64,000 nucleotides of DNA from Bosea sp. AS-1 (GTDB taxonomy: Bacteria > Pseudomonadota > Alphaproteobacteria > Rhizobiales > Beijerinckiaceae). Below, piece after piece: positions 45,115 to 54,190 of this stretch. The notes beneath the pieces are model-generated. The model was not told the origin of the DNA and made no database searches. It saw only the letters and a list, made by a program, of their open reading frames with translations. The DNA is taken from assembly GCF_002220095.1 (NCBI RefSeq), contig NZ_CP022372.1, forward strand, positions 4,684,501 through 4,748,500. The letters are read 5' to 3'. Within the stretch, counting starts at the first letter, position 1; every line of letters begins with the position of its first letter. Both the position numbers and the translations under genes were made by a program.

Positions 45115-45912
45115 TTAGACGAAGCGGTGGAAGCCGAAGCGGCGCTCGGCGACGAGGAGCACGATGCCGGTGGCGAGGATGAGCAGCGTCGAGACAGCGG
45201 CGACGCTGGGATCGATGCCCATTTCCACCGAAGAGAAGATGAGCACCGGCAGCGTCGTCTGGCTGGCGCTAATCAGGAAGATCGTGACCGGCACGTTGTC
45301 GAGCGAGGTGATGAAGGAGAACAGGGCGCCGGCCACCAGTCCGGGCGCGATCAGCGGCAGCGTCACCAGCCGGAAAGCCTCGAAGCCGCTGGCGCCCAGC
45401 ACCCGCGCCGCTTCCTCGACGGCAAGGTCGAGACCCGACAGGCTCGCTAAGGCCGAACGCACGACATAGGGCACGGTGATGACGACATGGGCGAGCAGCA
45501 GCCCGATCAGGGAGCCGCGCAGCCCGGTCATGCTGTAGAACTGCAGGAGCGCGACGCCGACGACCACCGCCGGCATCACCAGCGGTGCCATCAGGAAGGA
45601 GGTCACGGCCTCCGAGCCCGGCAAGATCTTGCGGAACAGGGCGTAGGCGGCAGCGACGCCGAGTACCAGCGAGATCAGCGTCGAGCCGCAGGCCAGGATC
45701 AGGCTCATGCGGATGGCCGAGAGATAGCCCGGATCGCTCAGCACCTTGCCGAACCAGGCGAGCGTCAGCCCCTGCGGCGGAATGGTGAGGTAGGAGGTCG
45801 TCGAGAACGCCGCCAGCACGACGACGATCACTGGCAATTGCAAGAAGGCAACGACCGTGAAGCCCGTGGCGGTCAGCCCCCAACCGGGGCCATCTTCTGC
45901 GACCGCGCTCAT
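45115..45912 (-). CDS. ABC transporter permease, PotC-like
   Basis: A 265-residue inner-membrane permease of the spermidine/putrescine/iron/2-aminoethylphosphonate type. About six helices are visible, starting GFTVVAFLQLPVIVVVLAAF, and the EAA loop is EEAARVLGASGFEAFRLVTLPLIAPG. The preceding gene's stop overlaps its start (ATGA). It pairs with the PotB-like permease at 45909-46760 to form the channel of the importer. Confidence 0.93.
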   Translation of the reverse strand: MSAVAEDGPGWGLTATGFTVVAFLQLPVIVVVLAAFSTTSYLTIPPQGLTLAWFGKVLSDPGYLSAIRMSLILACGSTLISLVLGVAAAYALFRKILPGSEAVTSFLMAPLVMPAVVVGVALLQFYSMTGLRGSLIGLLLAHVVITVPYVVRSALASLSGLDLAVEEAARVLGASGFEAFRLVTLPLIAPGLVAGALFSFITSLDNVPVTIFLISASQTTLPVLIFSSVEMGIDPSVAAVSTLLILATGIVLLVAERRFGFHRFV

Positions 45913-46760
45913 GCCATGCCCGCCCAGCGCCTGGTCAGCCGGCTCGACAGCCAGATGATCGCCACCGCCATGAAGGTCAGAGCGAAGGAGAGCGCCGAGC
46001 CGCTCGGCCAGTCGAGAAGCTGCATGTATTCGTCGTAGATCAGCGTCGCCATGACCTGATAGGTCGGCCCGCCCAGCATGCGCGGCGTCACCAGCGCGCT
46101 GATCGTCAGCACGAAGACCAGGATCGAGCCGGCGAGGATGCCGGGCGCCGAGAGCGGCAGCGTCACCGCCATGAAGACATGGGCGCGGCTGGAGCCGAGC
46201 GTCGCGGCGGCGGATTCGACGTCGCGCGGCACGTTGCGGATCGCCGCGACCAGCATCAGCACCATGAAGGGCAGGTAGATATGGGTCAGCCCGATGAAGA
46301 GCCCGACGAAGTTGAACAGCAGCTTCACCGGAGCCCCGATCAGGCCGAGCTGCATCAGCAGGTTGTTGATCAGGCCACGATTGGCGAGCAGTGCGATCCA
46401 GCCAAAGGAGCGCACCACGAGGTTGAGCAGCATCGGGAAGATGACGAGCAGGATCAGCGGCACGCGCCAGCGCTCGGGCCCGCGCGCGATCAGATAGGCG
46501 AGCGGATAGCCGAGTAGCAGGCAGATCAGCGTGACGGAGAGCCCGAGGCCGAGGGTCCGCCAGATCACCTCACGGTAGTAATCGTCGGTGACGATCTGGG
46601 TGTAATTCTCCAGCGTCCAGGCGCCTTTGACGAGGCCCGCGCCGGGCTCGTAGACGCCGAAGCTCGTCGGCAGCAGCATCAGCACCGGCACGAGGAAGAA
46701 ACCCGCCAGCACCAGGAGCAGCGGCGCGATCAGCAGGAGCCCTTGCCGCCGCGACATCAT
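45909..46760 (-). CDS. ABC transporter permease, PotB-like
   Basis: A 283-residue permease starting with a helix ([20 protein letters not shown]) and carrying the EAA loop [46 protein letters not shown] is typical of PotB/AfuB proteins. Two consecutive ATG codons start the gene, and the first overlaps the ATPase stop. Tight overlaps with both neighbours show that ATPase and the two permeases are translated together. Confidence 0.93.
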   Translation of the reverse strand: MMSRRQGLLLIAPLLLVLAGFFLVPVLMLLPTSFGVYEPGAGLVKGAWTLENYTQIVTDDYYREVIWRTLGLGLSVTLICLLLGYPLAYLIARGPERWRVPLILLVIFPMLLNLVVRSFGWIALLANRGLINNLLMQLGLIGAPVKLLFNFVGLFIGLTHIYLPFMVLMLVAAIRNVPRDVESAAATLGSSRAHVFMAVTLPLSAPGILAGSILVFVLTISALVTPRMLGGPTYQVMATLIYDEYMQLLDWPSGSALSFALTFMAVAIIWLSSRLTRRWAGMA

Positions 46761-47836
46761 GGTGCGGTGCCTTCGGGCGACATCGCGAAGACGGCGGCCG
46801 GGTCGATGGCGAGCGCGACCGGCGCCCCGGCCGCAAGCGCCGCTTCCGCTCCATGCGAGGCGGTTTCGGCAACGATCTCGACGCCCTCGGCCAGCCGGAC
46901 GACATATTGCACGCGCGCACCGCTGAAGGAGCGCAGCACGACCTCGCCGACAATGTCGCCCGCCTGCGGCGCGCCGCTGCGGATCGCGACCGCCTCCTGC
47001 CGGATGACGACATCGACATTCGCTCCCGCTGGCTGGTCGATACGTGCGGCCGGGATGTCGACACCGCCGACGGCGAGGCGTCCGCCTTCGCCCTTCCGCA
47101 TCGCAACGGAGCCGGCCAGCCGGTTCGGCTTGCCGATGAAGCTCGCGACGAAGCCGGTCGCCGGGCGGTGATAGATGTCCTCCGGGCTGGCGAATTGTTG
47201 CATCACGCCCTTGGCCATCACCCCGACGCGGTCCGACATCGACAGCGCCTCGCCCTGGTCATGGGTGACGAAGAGCGTGGTGATGCCGAGATTGCGCTGC
47301 AGGCGCTTCAGCTCGATCTGCATCTCGTCGCGCAACTGCGCGTCGAGATTGGAGAGCGGCTCGTCGAAGAGCAGCACGCGGGGGTGCGGCGCCAGGGCCC
47401 GCGCGATGGCGACACGCTGCTGCTGGCCGCCGGAGAGCTGACGCGGATAGCGCTCGGCGAGGGCGGCGAGCCGGACCATGCCGAGCGCTTCCCTGACGCG
47501 CTTGTCGAGTTCGGCACCAGCGACCTTGCGACGGCGCAGGCCGAAGGCGACGTTCTCGAACACGGTCATGTGCGGGAACAGCGCATAGGACTGGAAGACG
47601 AGACCCAGACCCCGCTTGTTCGGTGGCAGGGCGGTGACATCGTCGCGGTTGATCAGGATGCGCCCTCGGCTCGGCTCGACCAAGCCGGCGACCATGCGCA
47701 GGATCGTCGTCTTGCCGCAGCCGGAAGGGCCGAGCAGCGAGACGAATTCGCCCTCCGCGATCGTCAGGGAGACATCCCTGACGACCTCGACCTCGCCATA
47801 GGACTTGCCCAGCCCTTCGAAGGTCAGCGAACCCAT
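46757..47836 (-). CDS. ABC transporter ATP-binding protein, PotA-like
   Basis: A 359-residue ATPase. Walker [10 protein letters not shown] (residues 36-44), signature [15 protein letters not shown], Walker [16 protein letters not shown] and switch VTHDQGEAL are all present. [16 protein letters not shown] is the Q loop of the polyamine/iron class. The C-terminal 100 residues form a TOBE regulatory domain ([10 protein letters not shown] to [13 protein letters not shown]). The ATG at 47836 has GAGAGGA upstream; the longer in-frame start at 47923 would overlap the binding-protein gene. Confidence 0.94.
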   Translation of the reverse strand: MGSLTFEGLGKSYGEVEVVRDVSLTIAEGEFVSLLGPSGCGKTTILRMVAGLVEPSRGRILINRDDVTALPPNKRGLGLVFQSYALFPHMTVFENVAFGLRRRKVAGAELDKRVREALGMVRLAALAERYPRQLSGGQQQRVAIARALAPHPRVLLFDEPLSNLDAQLRDEMQIELKRLQRNLGITTLFVTHDQGEALSMSDRVGVMAKGVMQQFASPEDIYHRPATGFVASFIGKPNRLAGSVAMRKGEGGRLAVGGVDIPAARIDQPAGANVDVVIRQEAVAIRSGAPQAGDIVGEVVLRSFSGARVQYVVRLAEGVEIVAETASHGAEAALAAGAPVALAIDPAAVFAMSPEGTAP

Positions 47837-47867
47837 CGCCCGTCCTCTCGCGGTGCCGCCACGCAGC

Positions 47868-48893
47868 TCAGCGCGCGACTTCGCGCTGCCAGCGGCGCGT
47901 CCAGGCGGCTGTGTTCTTGGCAATCACCTCCGGGTCGATGAACCAGGCCTTATCGAGGCTTTCGCCGTTCGGCACGATGCTCTTGAGCTTGTCCGAGAGC
48001 TTCACCTTGGTATTGACCGCGCCGATATAGGCCCGCTCCGAGAAGCAGCCCTGACCTTCGGCCGACAGCACCTGATCGAGGAACTTGTAGGCGAGCTCGG
48101 TCTTGCTCGATCCCTTTGGCAGGACCACCGCCGGCAGAATGCCGACCGCGCCTTCCTTCGGATAGGCAACGGCGAGCGAAAGCCCCTTGTCCATCGCGAC
48201 ACCAGCGCGATCCGGATACCACGGCGCGATCGCAATCTCGCCGCGCTCGAACAGGGACAGGAGCTGGTCGGCCTGGGTGTAGAGCACGGCCGAGCCCTTT
48301 GCGATCGGCTTGATCGCCGCAATGCCGGGATCGATGTTGTCGAGCGTGCCGCCCTTCAGTTTGTTGAGTGCCAGCAGGAACTGCAGACCGGAGGTGCCGC
48401 TGATGTCTCCGATCGCGTATTTGCCGGCATAGGCCGGGTCGGCGAGGTCGAGCCAGGAGGTCGGCGGCGTCTTTACCAGCTTGGGATTGTAGACCAGCGT
48501 CGTCGCGCTCACCATCGCGACGACATAGCTGTCGTCCTTTCCCCAGGCGGTCGGGATCACGTCAGCGGCATTCTTCAACTTGGAACGGTCGATCTTCTCG
48601 TTGAGCTTCTCATTGGCGGTCTGCGCGGCCAGCGAGTTATCGATATAGACGATGTCCATGTCGGGCTTGCCGGCAGTGGCGCGCAGCGCCGCGGCGAACT
48701 GCGAGGAATTGCCGAGCTTCAGCGAGACGGTCGCCCCCGTCGCCTTCTCGAAGGCTGCAACATGGCAGGCCTTGACGTTGTCTGCGAAGGAGCCACCGAA
48801 AGCGCCGACGACGAGCTCCTCGGCCTGTGCAGCGGAAGCAAAGGCGGCACCGAGAGCGGCGACGGCGGTCGCGTGACGAAACATCTGACGCAT
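47868..48893 (-). CDS. ABC transporter substrate-binding protein, PotD/AfuA-like
   Basis: A 341-residue periplasmic protein. A Sec signal ends near FASAAQAEE, after which [30 protein letters not shown] is the classical start of the polyamine/2-aminoethylphosphonate/iron class. [24 protein letters not shown] is the conserved hinge. It is the first gene of the eight-gene leftward operon, 118 bp from an inverted repeat that probably binds the divergent MarR regulator. Such receptors bind small charged solutes (polyamines, phosphonates, opines), so the cargo of this pathway may be an amine or amide. Confidence 0.92.
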   Translation of the reverse strand: MRQMFRHATAVAALGAAFASAAQAEELVVGAFGGSFADNVKACHVAAFEKATGATVSLKLGNSSQFAAALRATAGKPDMDIVYIDNSLAAQTANEKLNEKIDRSKLKNAADVIPTAWGKDDSYVVAMVSATTLVYNPKLVKTPPTSWLDLADPAYAGKYAIGDISGTSGLQFLLALNKLKGGTLDNIDPGIAAIKPIAKGSAVLYTQADQLLSLFERGEIAIAPWYPDRAGVAMDKGLSLAVAYPKEGAVGILPAVVLPKGSSKTELAYKFLDQVLSAEGQGCFSERAYIGAVNTKVKLSDKLKSIVPNGESLDKAWFIDPEVIAKNTAAWTRRWQREVAR

Positions 48894-49010
48894 GGCTGGA
48901 GGCTCCCCGTCTGTTGGCCTGTGGTTCGGCACGCCGCTGTTGGCGCGGCTTTCGACTGGTCGACGGAACTCCCCTCCCATCGTCCAGAAGGCGAGCATGG
49001 CATGACCCGA

Positions 49011-49041
49011 TTTATCTTTCAAGAAAGATAAATGAAAGATA
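49011..49041. promoter_or_regulatory. MarR operator candidate in the divergent promoter region
   Basis: A perfect inverted repeat with 10-bp arms TTTATCTTTC and GAAAGATAAA separated by AA lies at 49011-49032. A third half-site GAAAGATA at 49034-49041 repeats the right arm in direct orientation, 11 bp (one helical turn) further. The AT-rich element sits between the importer operon (start 48893) and the MarR gene (start 49122). MarR dimers bind such 16-22 bp palindromes, and the placement would allow repression of both directions. Confidence 0.75.
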
Positions 49042-49121
49042 TCCTGATCAGGTGATCGCGCTGCGAGGCGCTTGCATCCGGCGCCACGGCATGGTCCGAA
49101 AAGCCGCTCAGGAGGATTCGA

Positions 49122-49661
49122 ATGCGCGACGAGGCAGCGCGAAGCCTGACGTTCGAAACGCCCGACGCGCTCTGGCAGAACGACCGCGTCGGCGCCGGCA
49201 TGCAGCGCTGGCGGCGCGAGTTCCCGGATGTCGATTGCTCCGGAAAGGCCATCGTCGGCCGGCTGCTCCACCTCAACGAGGTCTTCCAGACGGCGATCAA
49301 CCGCACGCTCGCACGACACCGGCTCAAATACCCAAGCTTCGCGGTGCTCGCGACGCTGCGCGTGCAGGGCGCGCCCTATCGCATGTCGCCCAAGGCTCTG
49401 CTCGATACGCTGATCCTGACGTCGGGCGGTCTCTCGAACCTGCTGCGGCGGCTCGAAAAGGCCGGCCATGTCCGCCGGATGGCCGACGAGACGGATGGGC
49501 GCGGCGTGATCGTCGAGCTCACCGACAAGGGCCGCCTGCTGGTCGAACCGGCGATGCGCGACCATGCCGAAACGGAGCGGCGTCTCGTCGCCATGCTGCC
49601 GCCGGCCGAGCAGGCGCTGGTCGCAGGCGCGCTCGGCAAGATGATGCTGGCAAACGGCTGA
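49122..49661 (+). CDS. MarR family transcriptional regulator
   Basis: A 179-residue winged-helix regulator. The DNA-binding region (about residues 65-140) contains YRMSPKALLDTLILTSGGLSNLLRRLEKAGHVRR followed by the MarR wing ADETDGRGVIVELTDKGRLL. Flanking helices form the dimer interface. AGGAGGA precedes the start. It is divergent from the PotABCD-like importer/amidase operon and is the probable repressor binding the inverted repeat at 49011-49032. The rightward peptidase genes begin 136 bp later and could be separately controlled. Confidence 0.92.
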   Translation: MRDEAARSLTFETPDALWQNDRVGAGMQRWRREFPDVDCSGKAIVGRLLHLNEVFQTAINRTLARHRLKYPSFAVLATLRVQGAPYRMSPKALLDTLILTSGGLSNLLRRLEKAGHVRRMADETDGRGVIVELTDKGRLLVEPAMRDHAETERRLVAMLPPAEQALVAGALGKMMLANG

Positions 49662-49797
49662 AGAGGGCGGATAAGAGCAAAACTATTCCGGTTTGTCATA
49701 ACAACGCGCTTCAAATGCATTAGCCAGCGGCGGTTCGGGCGTGCCATCCTCCCGTGACGAGGGAGCGTCGCGGCGCTCCGGTGCGGCGGAGCCCGAT

Positions 49798-50775
49798 GTG
49801 CCTGACGACGACAGCACTCTCTATCCATTGGCCGATCCTTACCGCTCGCTGCGCCTCCCGGTCGGCGACGGCCACGAGCTTCAGGTCGAGCTGAGCGGCA
49901 ATCCCCACGGAATTCCTGTCGTCTTCCTGCATGGCGGCCCCGGCGCCGGCACCAAGCCGGCCCAGCGCCGGACCTTCGACCCCGCCGCATTCCACCTCGT
50001 GACCTTCGACCAGCGCGGCGCCGGACGCTCGCATCCCTCAGCCGAACTCGTCGGCAACACTACCCAGGCGCTGATTGCCGATCTCGAGCGGATCCGCAGC
50101 CACCTCGGCATCGAGCGCTGGCTTGTCACCGGCGGGTCCTGGGGCAGTTGCCTCGGCCTGGCCTATGGGCAGGCCCATCCCGAGCGCTGCCTCGGCTTCC
50201 GCCTGCACGGCATCTTCATGGCCGAGCGCGCCGAGATCGACTGGTGGTTCCACGGTTCGCGCACGATCTTCCCGGATCATTGGGAGACCTTCGCCAATTT
50301 CGTGCCGGAAGCGGAACGCGGCGATCTGCTCGGCGCCTATTACCGCCGGCTCACGGGACCCGATCCCGAGCAGCAGCTGTCGGCCGCAATCGCCTTGCGC
50401 ACCTTTTCCGGGAAGACGCAGACCTTCCTGCCCGATGCCGGGCATGTCGCAGCCCTGACCGAGCCGCAAACCGCGCTCGCGCTGGCGCGCATCTTCACGC
50501 ATTATTGCGTCAACGGCGCCTTCCTCGAACCGGGCCAGTTGCTGCGCGACGTCTCGCGCATCCGGCACCTGCCAACGGAGATCGTGCAGGGGCGCTATGA
50601 CATCGTGACCCCGATGTGCACGGCATGGCGGCTGAAGACGGCCTGGCCCGAGGCCCGCTTCACCATCGTGACCGAGGCCAACCACGCGGCGACGCCGAAC
50701 GCGCCGGCCCTGTCGCTGGCGTTGCGCGACGCGACCGATCGCCTGCGCGATTCGATGCTGGCCCTTGCGGCCTGA
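49798..50775 (+). CDS. pip: Proline iminopeptidase (S33)
   Basis: A 325-residue alpha/beta hydrolase that removes N-terminal proline from peptides. The oxyanion motif FLHGGPGAG (residues 43-51), FDQRGAGRSHP and nucleophile Ser114 in GGSWGS are diagnostic of this enzyme, with the acid in GRYDIVTP and the histidine in EANHAATP. The YPLADPYRSLRLPVGDGHEL start is typical. No ATG is available; I use the GTG at 49798, preceded by GGCGGAG, while another in-frame GTG at 49741 would add 19 unusual residues. It ends 10 bp before the S9 peptidase gene, so both are in one operon for peptide degradation. Confidence 0.9.
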   Translation: MPDDDSTLYPLADPYRSLRLPVGDGHELQVELSGNPHGIPVVFLHGGPGAGTKPAQRRTFDPAAFHLVTFDQRGAGRSHPSAELVGNTTQALIADLERIRSHLGIERWLVTGGSWGSCLGLAYGQAHPERCLGFRLHGIFMAERAEIDWWFHGSRTIFPDHWETFANFVPEAERGDLLGAYYRRLTGPDPEQQLSAAIALRTFSGKTQTFLPDAGHVAALTEPQTALALARIFTHYCVNGAFLEPGQLLRDVSRIRHLPTEIVQGRYDIVTPMCTAWRLKTAWPEARFTIVTEANHAATPNAPALSLALRDATDRLRDSMLALAA

Positions 50776-50785
50776 AGGAACAGCC

Positions 50786-52600
50786 ATGTACGAAGCCGCC
50801 AGCCAGATCCGCCTGGGCATCGAGCCCTATCTTGAAATCCGCAGCGCCAAGAGCCCGGCGGTCGCGCCCGACGGCGAGCTTCTCGCCTATCTCAGCGACG
50901 AGAGCGGCACGCACCAGATCTGGCTCCGGCCGCTCGCCGGCGGGGCGCCCTGGCGCCTGACCGACATGCCGGAACCGGTCGGCGCGATCGCCTTCAATCC
51001 GAAGAGCCGCGACCTTCTCTTCACGATGGATTGCGGCGGCGACGAGCGCCACCAGCTCTGGCTCGTGCCGAGCGCCTCGGGTGTACCGCAGCCGCTGACG
51101 GAAGACCCCTCGGTCGTCCATGTCTGGGGCTGCTGGGCGCCGGACGGGCAACGCATCGCCTTCGCCTCGAACGCGCGCGACCGCGAGCATATGGACATCT
51201 ATGTGATGGACATGTCGACCCGAGCAGCGCGGCGCGTCTTCGAAGGCAGCGGCTACCGCGAGGCGGTGGCCTTCTTCCCGGACGGGCGCTCGCTGCTGGT
51301 GGCCGACGCCACCCATGCGATGAACGATCAGGATCTGTTCCGGCTCGACCTCGAAAGCGGAGCACGCGAGGCCTTGCTGCCGCATGAAGGCCCGGCCCGC
51401 TACGCCGCGAGCCGCATGAAGAAGGACGGCAGCGGCTTCTTCACGATCACCGACCAGGGCCGGGAGTTCCTCAGCATCGCCTTCCGCTCTGCGGCTGACG
51501 GCACGCTGAACTGGACCATCGAGCGCGACGGGCAGGATATCGAGGCGGTGGCGCTGGCGCCGGACCAGAACCGCCTCGCCTATGTCGCGAACGACCGCGG
51601 CTGGAACCGGGTTTTCGTGCGCGACATCGCCGGTGGGGCCGAGTTCGAGGTCGAGGGATTTCCGGCCGGCTCGATCGGTTCCGTCGCATGGCTGCCGGAT
51701 GGTTCCGGGCTCGTCTTCCCGCTCGACGGCTCGACCTCGTCCCCGGATATCTGGCGCTTCGACATCGCCGCGAAGCAGGTGAAGCGCCTGACCGATGCTT
51801 CGAAGGCGGGGCTCGATCCGTCAAGCTTCGTCGAGCCGACGGTCGCGAGCACCAAGAGCTTCGATGGGCTCGAAGTGCCGTTCTTCGTCTATCGGCCGCG
51901 CGGCAAGGCGCCGGAGGGCGGCTATCCGGCGGTCGTCGTCGTGCATGGCGGGCCGGAGGCGCAGTGGACGCCGATCTTCCGCGCCGACCTGCAGTTCTTC
52001 CTGAGCCAGGGCATCATGGTGATCGCGCCGAATGTGCGCGGCTCGACCGGCTATGGCCGCAGCTATCACCAGCTCGACGACAAGCATCTGCGCATGGACA
52101 GCGTTGCTGACCTCAAGGCTGTGCGGCTCTGGCTGCGCGCGCAGAGCGATGTGAACGATGACCGCGTCGCGGTCTATGGCCGCTCCTATGGCGGCTTCAT
52201 GGTGCTGGCGGCGCTGACCGAGCAGCCCGAGCTTTGGAAAGTCGGCATCGAGTTCTACGGCATCGCCAATTTCCTGACGCTGCTGGAGACGACAGGGCCG
52301 TGGCGGCGCTATCTGCGCGCCGTCGAATATGGCGATCCGATCGCCGATCGCGAAAACCTGATCCGCTTCTCGCCGATCCACAAGCTCGACCAGATCCGCG
52401 TGCCGCTCTTCGTCGCGCAGGGTTTCGACGACCCTCGCGTGCCGCCGGGCGAAAGCGAGATGGTCCATTCGGTGCTGCGCGGCCTCGGCCGGCCGGTCGA
52501 GTATCTGCGCATCCCGCATGAGGGCCACGGCTTCGCCCGGATCGAGAACCGGCGCACCGTCTTCGGCGGCGTGGCCCGTTTCCTGCGAGAGCATCTGTAG
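50786..52600 (+). CDS. S9 family (prolyl oligopeptidase/acylaminoacyl) peptidase
   Basis: A 604-residue cytoplasmic serine peptidase. Residues about 20-345 form a beta-propeller with TolB/WD-like repeats (SPAVAPDGELLAYLSD, WLPDGSGLVFPLDG). The catalytic domain (about 360-604) opens with VPFFVYRPRGKAPEGGYPAVVVVHGGPE and has nucleophile Ser467 in GRSYGG, Asp549 in GFDDPRVPPGES and His581 in HEGHGF. Length and order match S9C acylaminoacyl peptidases. The ATG at 50786 has AAGGA upstream. With the adjacent proline iminopeptidase and M20 amidohydrolase it would break imported oligopeptides into amino acids. Confidence 0.93.
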   Translation: MYEAASQIRLGIEPYLEIRSAKSPAVAPDGELLAYLSDESGTHQIWLRPLAGGAPWRLTDMPEPVGAIAFNPKSRDLLFTMDCGGDERHQLWLVPSASGVPQPLTEDPSVVHVWGCWAPDGQRIAFASNARDREHMDIYVMDMSTRAARRVFEGSGYREAVAFFPDGRSLLVADATHAMNDQDLFRLDLESGAREALLPHEGPARYAASRMKKDGSGFFTITDQGREFLSIAFRSAADGTLNWTIERDGQDIEAVALAPDQNRLAYVANDRGWNRVFVRDIAGGAEFEVEGFPAGSIGSVAWLPDGSGLVFPLDGSTSSPDIWRFDIAAKQVKRLTDASKAGLDPSSFVEPTVASTKSFDGLEVPFFVYRPRGKAPEGGYPAVVVVHGGPEAQWTPIFRADLQFFLSQGIMVIAPNVRGSTGYGRSYHQLDDKHLRMDSVADLKAVRLWLRAQSDVNDDRVAVYGRSYGGFMVLAALTEQPELWKVGIEFYGIANFLTLLETTGPWRRYLRAVEYGDPIADRENLIRFSPIHKLDQIRVPLFVAQGFDDPRVPPGESEMVHSVLRGLGRPVEYLRIPHEGHGFARIENRRTVFGGVARFLREHL

Positions 52601-52610
52601 CTCTTATTTT

Positions 52611-52658
52611 ATCGCATTTTCTTCACGCGAACCGGTGCCCACTTCGCTCGAAAATTCT
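52611..52658. repeat. Dispersed intergenic repeat of the Rhizobiales type
   Basis: The segment contains GCATTTTCTTCACGCGAACC followed by GGTGCCCACTTCGCTCGAAAAT, a sequence family I recognise from intergenic regions of many Rhizobiales genomes. The ends TTTTC and GAAAA and the central GCGAACCGGTGCCCACTTCGC form an imperfect palindrome. It lies in the 76-bp gap between the S9 peptidase and the M20 gene. Recognition is from memory; only one copy occurs in this window. Confidence 0.5.
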
Positions 52659-52676
52659 CTGTAAGAGGACCACGCC

Positions 52677-54104
52677 ATGCAGAATTCCGAGATCATCTGG
52701 GAGCTGGTCGATGCGAAGCGCCAGCCCTTCGAGGCGCTGAGCGACCGCGTCTGGGGTATGCCCGAGATCGCCTATACCGAATACCGCTCGGTCGGCGAGC
52801 ATATCGCGATGCTCAAGGAGCAAGGTTTCCGCATCACCGAAAATGTCGCGGGCATCCCGACCGCCGTGATGGGAGAAGCGGGCGAAGACGGTCCGGTGAT
52901 TGCCATCCTCGGAGAATACGACGCGCTGCCGGGTCTGAGCCAGGAGGCCAATATCGCCGAGCCCAAGCCCGTCGAGGCGGGTGGCCACGGCCATGGCTGC
53001 GGTCACAACATGCTCGGCTCGGCCGCCCTGCTGGCGGCGACGGCGGTGAAGGATTGGCTCGCCAGGACCGGCCGCCCGGGACGCGTGCGCTATTTCGGCT
53101 GCCCGGCCGAAGAAGGCGGCGCGGCCAAGGCCTTCATGGTGCGCGCGGGCGCCTTCGACGACGTCGATGTCGCGATCTCGTGGCACCCGGCCACGATGAC
53201 GAAAGTCGATGATGCATTGTCGCTCGCCAACACCCGCATGGATTTCCAGTTCACCGGCCGCGCCTCTCATGCCGCCGCCGCGCCCCATCTCGGCCGCTCG
53301 GCGCTGGATGCCGTCGAGCTGATGAATGTCGGCGTCAACTACATGCGCGAACACATGCCCTCCGACGCGCGCATCCATTACGCCATGCTCGACGCCGGTG
53401 GCATCGCGCCGAACGTCGTGCAGGCCTCGGCCAAGGTGCGCTATGCCATCCGGGCGCGCGACCTGGCCGGGATGCTGGAGCTCAATGAGCGGGTGAGGAA
53501 GATCGCCGAAGGCGCGGCGCTGATGACCGAGACCACGGTCTCGATCTCGATCATGAGCGCGGTCTCGAACATGCTCGGCAACACGCCGCTGGAAGACGCG
53601 ATGTTCAAGAACATCGACCGCCTCGGCCCCGTGCCTTTCGATGCTGCCGACAAGGCCTATGCGGCCAGGATTCAGGCGACACTCGGCCCGGCCGACGTCC
53701 TCAACGACTACCGCAAGACCGGCATCGCCCCGCGCGAGAACACGCCACTCTGCGATTTCGTGGTGCCGCAGGGCACGCGCGGCGTGCCGATGATCGGCTC
53801 GACCGATGTCGCCGACGTGAGCTGGAAGGTGCCGACCATCCAGGCGCGGGTCGCGACCCATGCCATCGGCACGCCTGGCCATTCCTGGCAGATCACGGCA
53901 CAGGGCAAGGCCCCGGCCGCACATAAGGGCATGGTCCATGCCGCCAAGATCATGGCGGGGACCGCGATCGACGTGATCAGCGACGAGACACTGCTGGCAC
54001 GCGCCAAGAAGGACCATCAGGAACGGACGACACAGACGCCCTATGTCTGCCCGATCCCGGCGGATGTGAAGCCGCCGGTCCAGCCGCGGCCCGCTGCCGC
54101 CTGA
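52677..54104 (+). CDS. M20 family amidohydrolase, AbgB-like (second of two paralogues)
   Basis: A 475-residue metallo-amidohydrolase. Metal motifs are HGHGCGHNMLG, FGCPAEEGGAAK and SWHPATM, with dimer insert GRASHAAAAPHLGRSALDA. AGAGGA precedes the ATG. It resembles the 39827-41239 protein over its whole length and is clearly a paralogue, the two differing mostly in the N-terminal helices and C-terminal tail. It sits between the S9 peptidase and the DppA binding protein, so its substrate is probably delivered by the Dpp-type importer encoded next. Expected role: removal of an acyl or aryl group from an amino acid or dipeptide. Confidence 0.92.
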   Translation: MQNSEIIWELVDAKRQPFEALSDRVWGMPEIAYTEYRSVGEHIAMLKEQGFRITENVAGIPTAVMGEAGEDGPVIAILGEYDALPGLSQEANIAEPKPVEAGGHGHGCGHNMLGSAALLAATAVKDWLARTGRPGRVRYFGCPAEEGGAAKAFMVRAGAFDDVDVAISWHPATMTKVDDALSLANTRMDFQFTGRASHAAAAPHLGRSALDAVELMNVGVNYMREHMPSDARIHYAMLDAGGIAPNVVQASAKVRYAIRARDLAGMLELNERVRKIAEGAALMTETTVSISIMSAVSNMLGNTPLEDAMFKNIDRLGPVPFDAADKAYAARIQATLGPADVLNDYRKTGIAPRENTPLCDFVVPQGTRGVPMIGSTDVADVSWKVPTIQARVATHAIGTPGHSWQITAQGKAPAAHKGMVHAAKIMAGTAIDVISDETLLARAKKDHQERTTQTPYVCPIPADVKPPVQPRPAAA

Positions 54105-54110
54105 GCCGAG

Positions 54111-54139
54111 CCGGGAGCGGTCGCGAAGGCCGTTCCCGG
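54111..54139 (+). terminator. Hairpin between the M20 gene and the dpp operon
   Basis: A 10-bp GC-rich stem (CCGGGAGCGG and CCGTTCCCGG, one G-T pair) with a 9-nt loop starts 7 bp after the M20 stop, and a TTTT run follows about 15 bp later. It could terminate or attenuate read-through from the peptidase genes, or protect the upstream mRNA 3' end. Confidence 0.5.
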
Positions 54140-54190
54140 GTGACCGGCACGTTTTCCAATCAAACAATAACCAAAGAGCGGGATTCGATC

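Noticed and set aside
52623..54167. Minus-strand open frame of 514 codons
   Set aside because: Antisense to the M20 amidohydrolase; no motifs.
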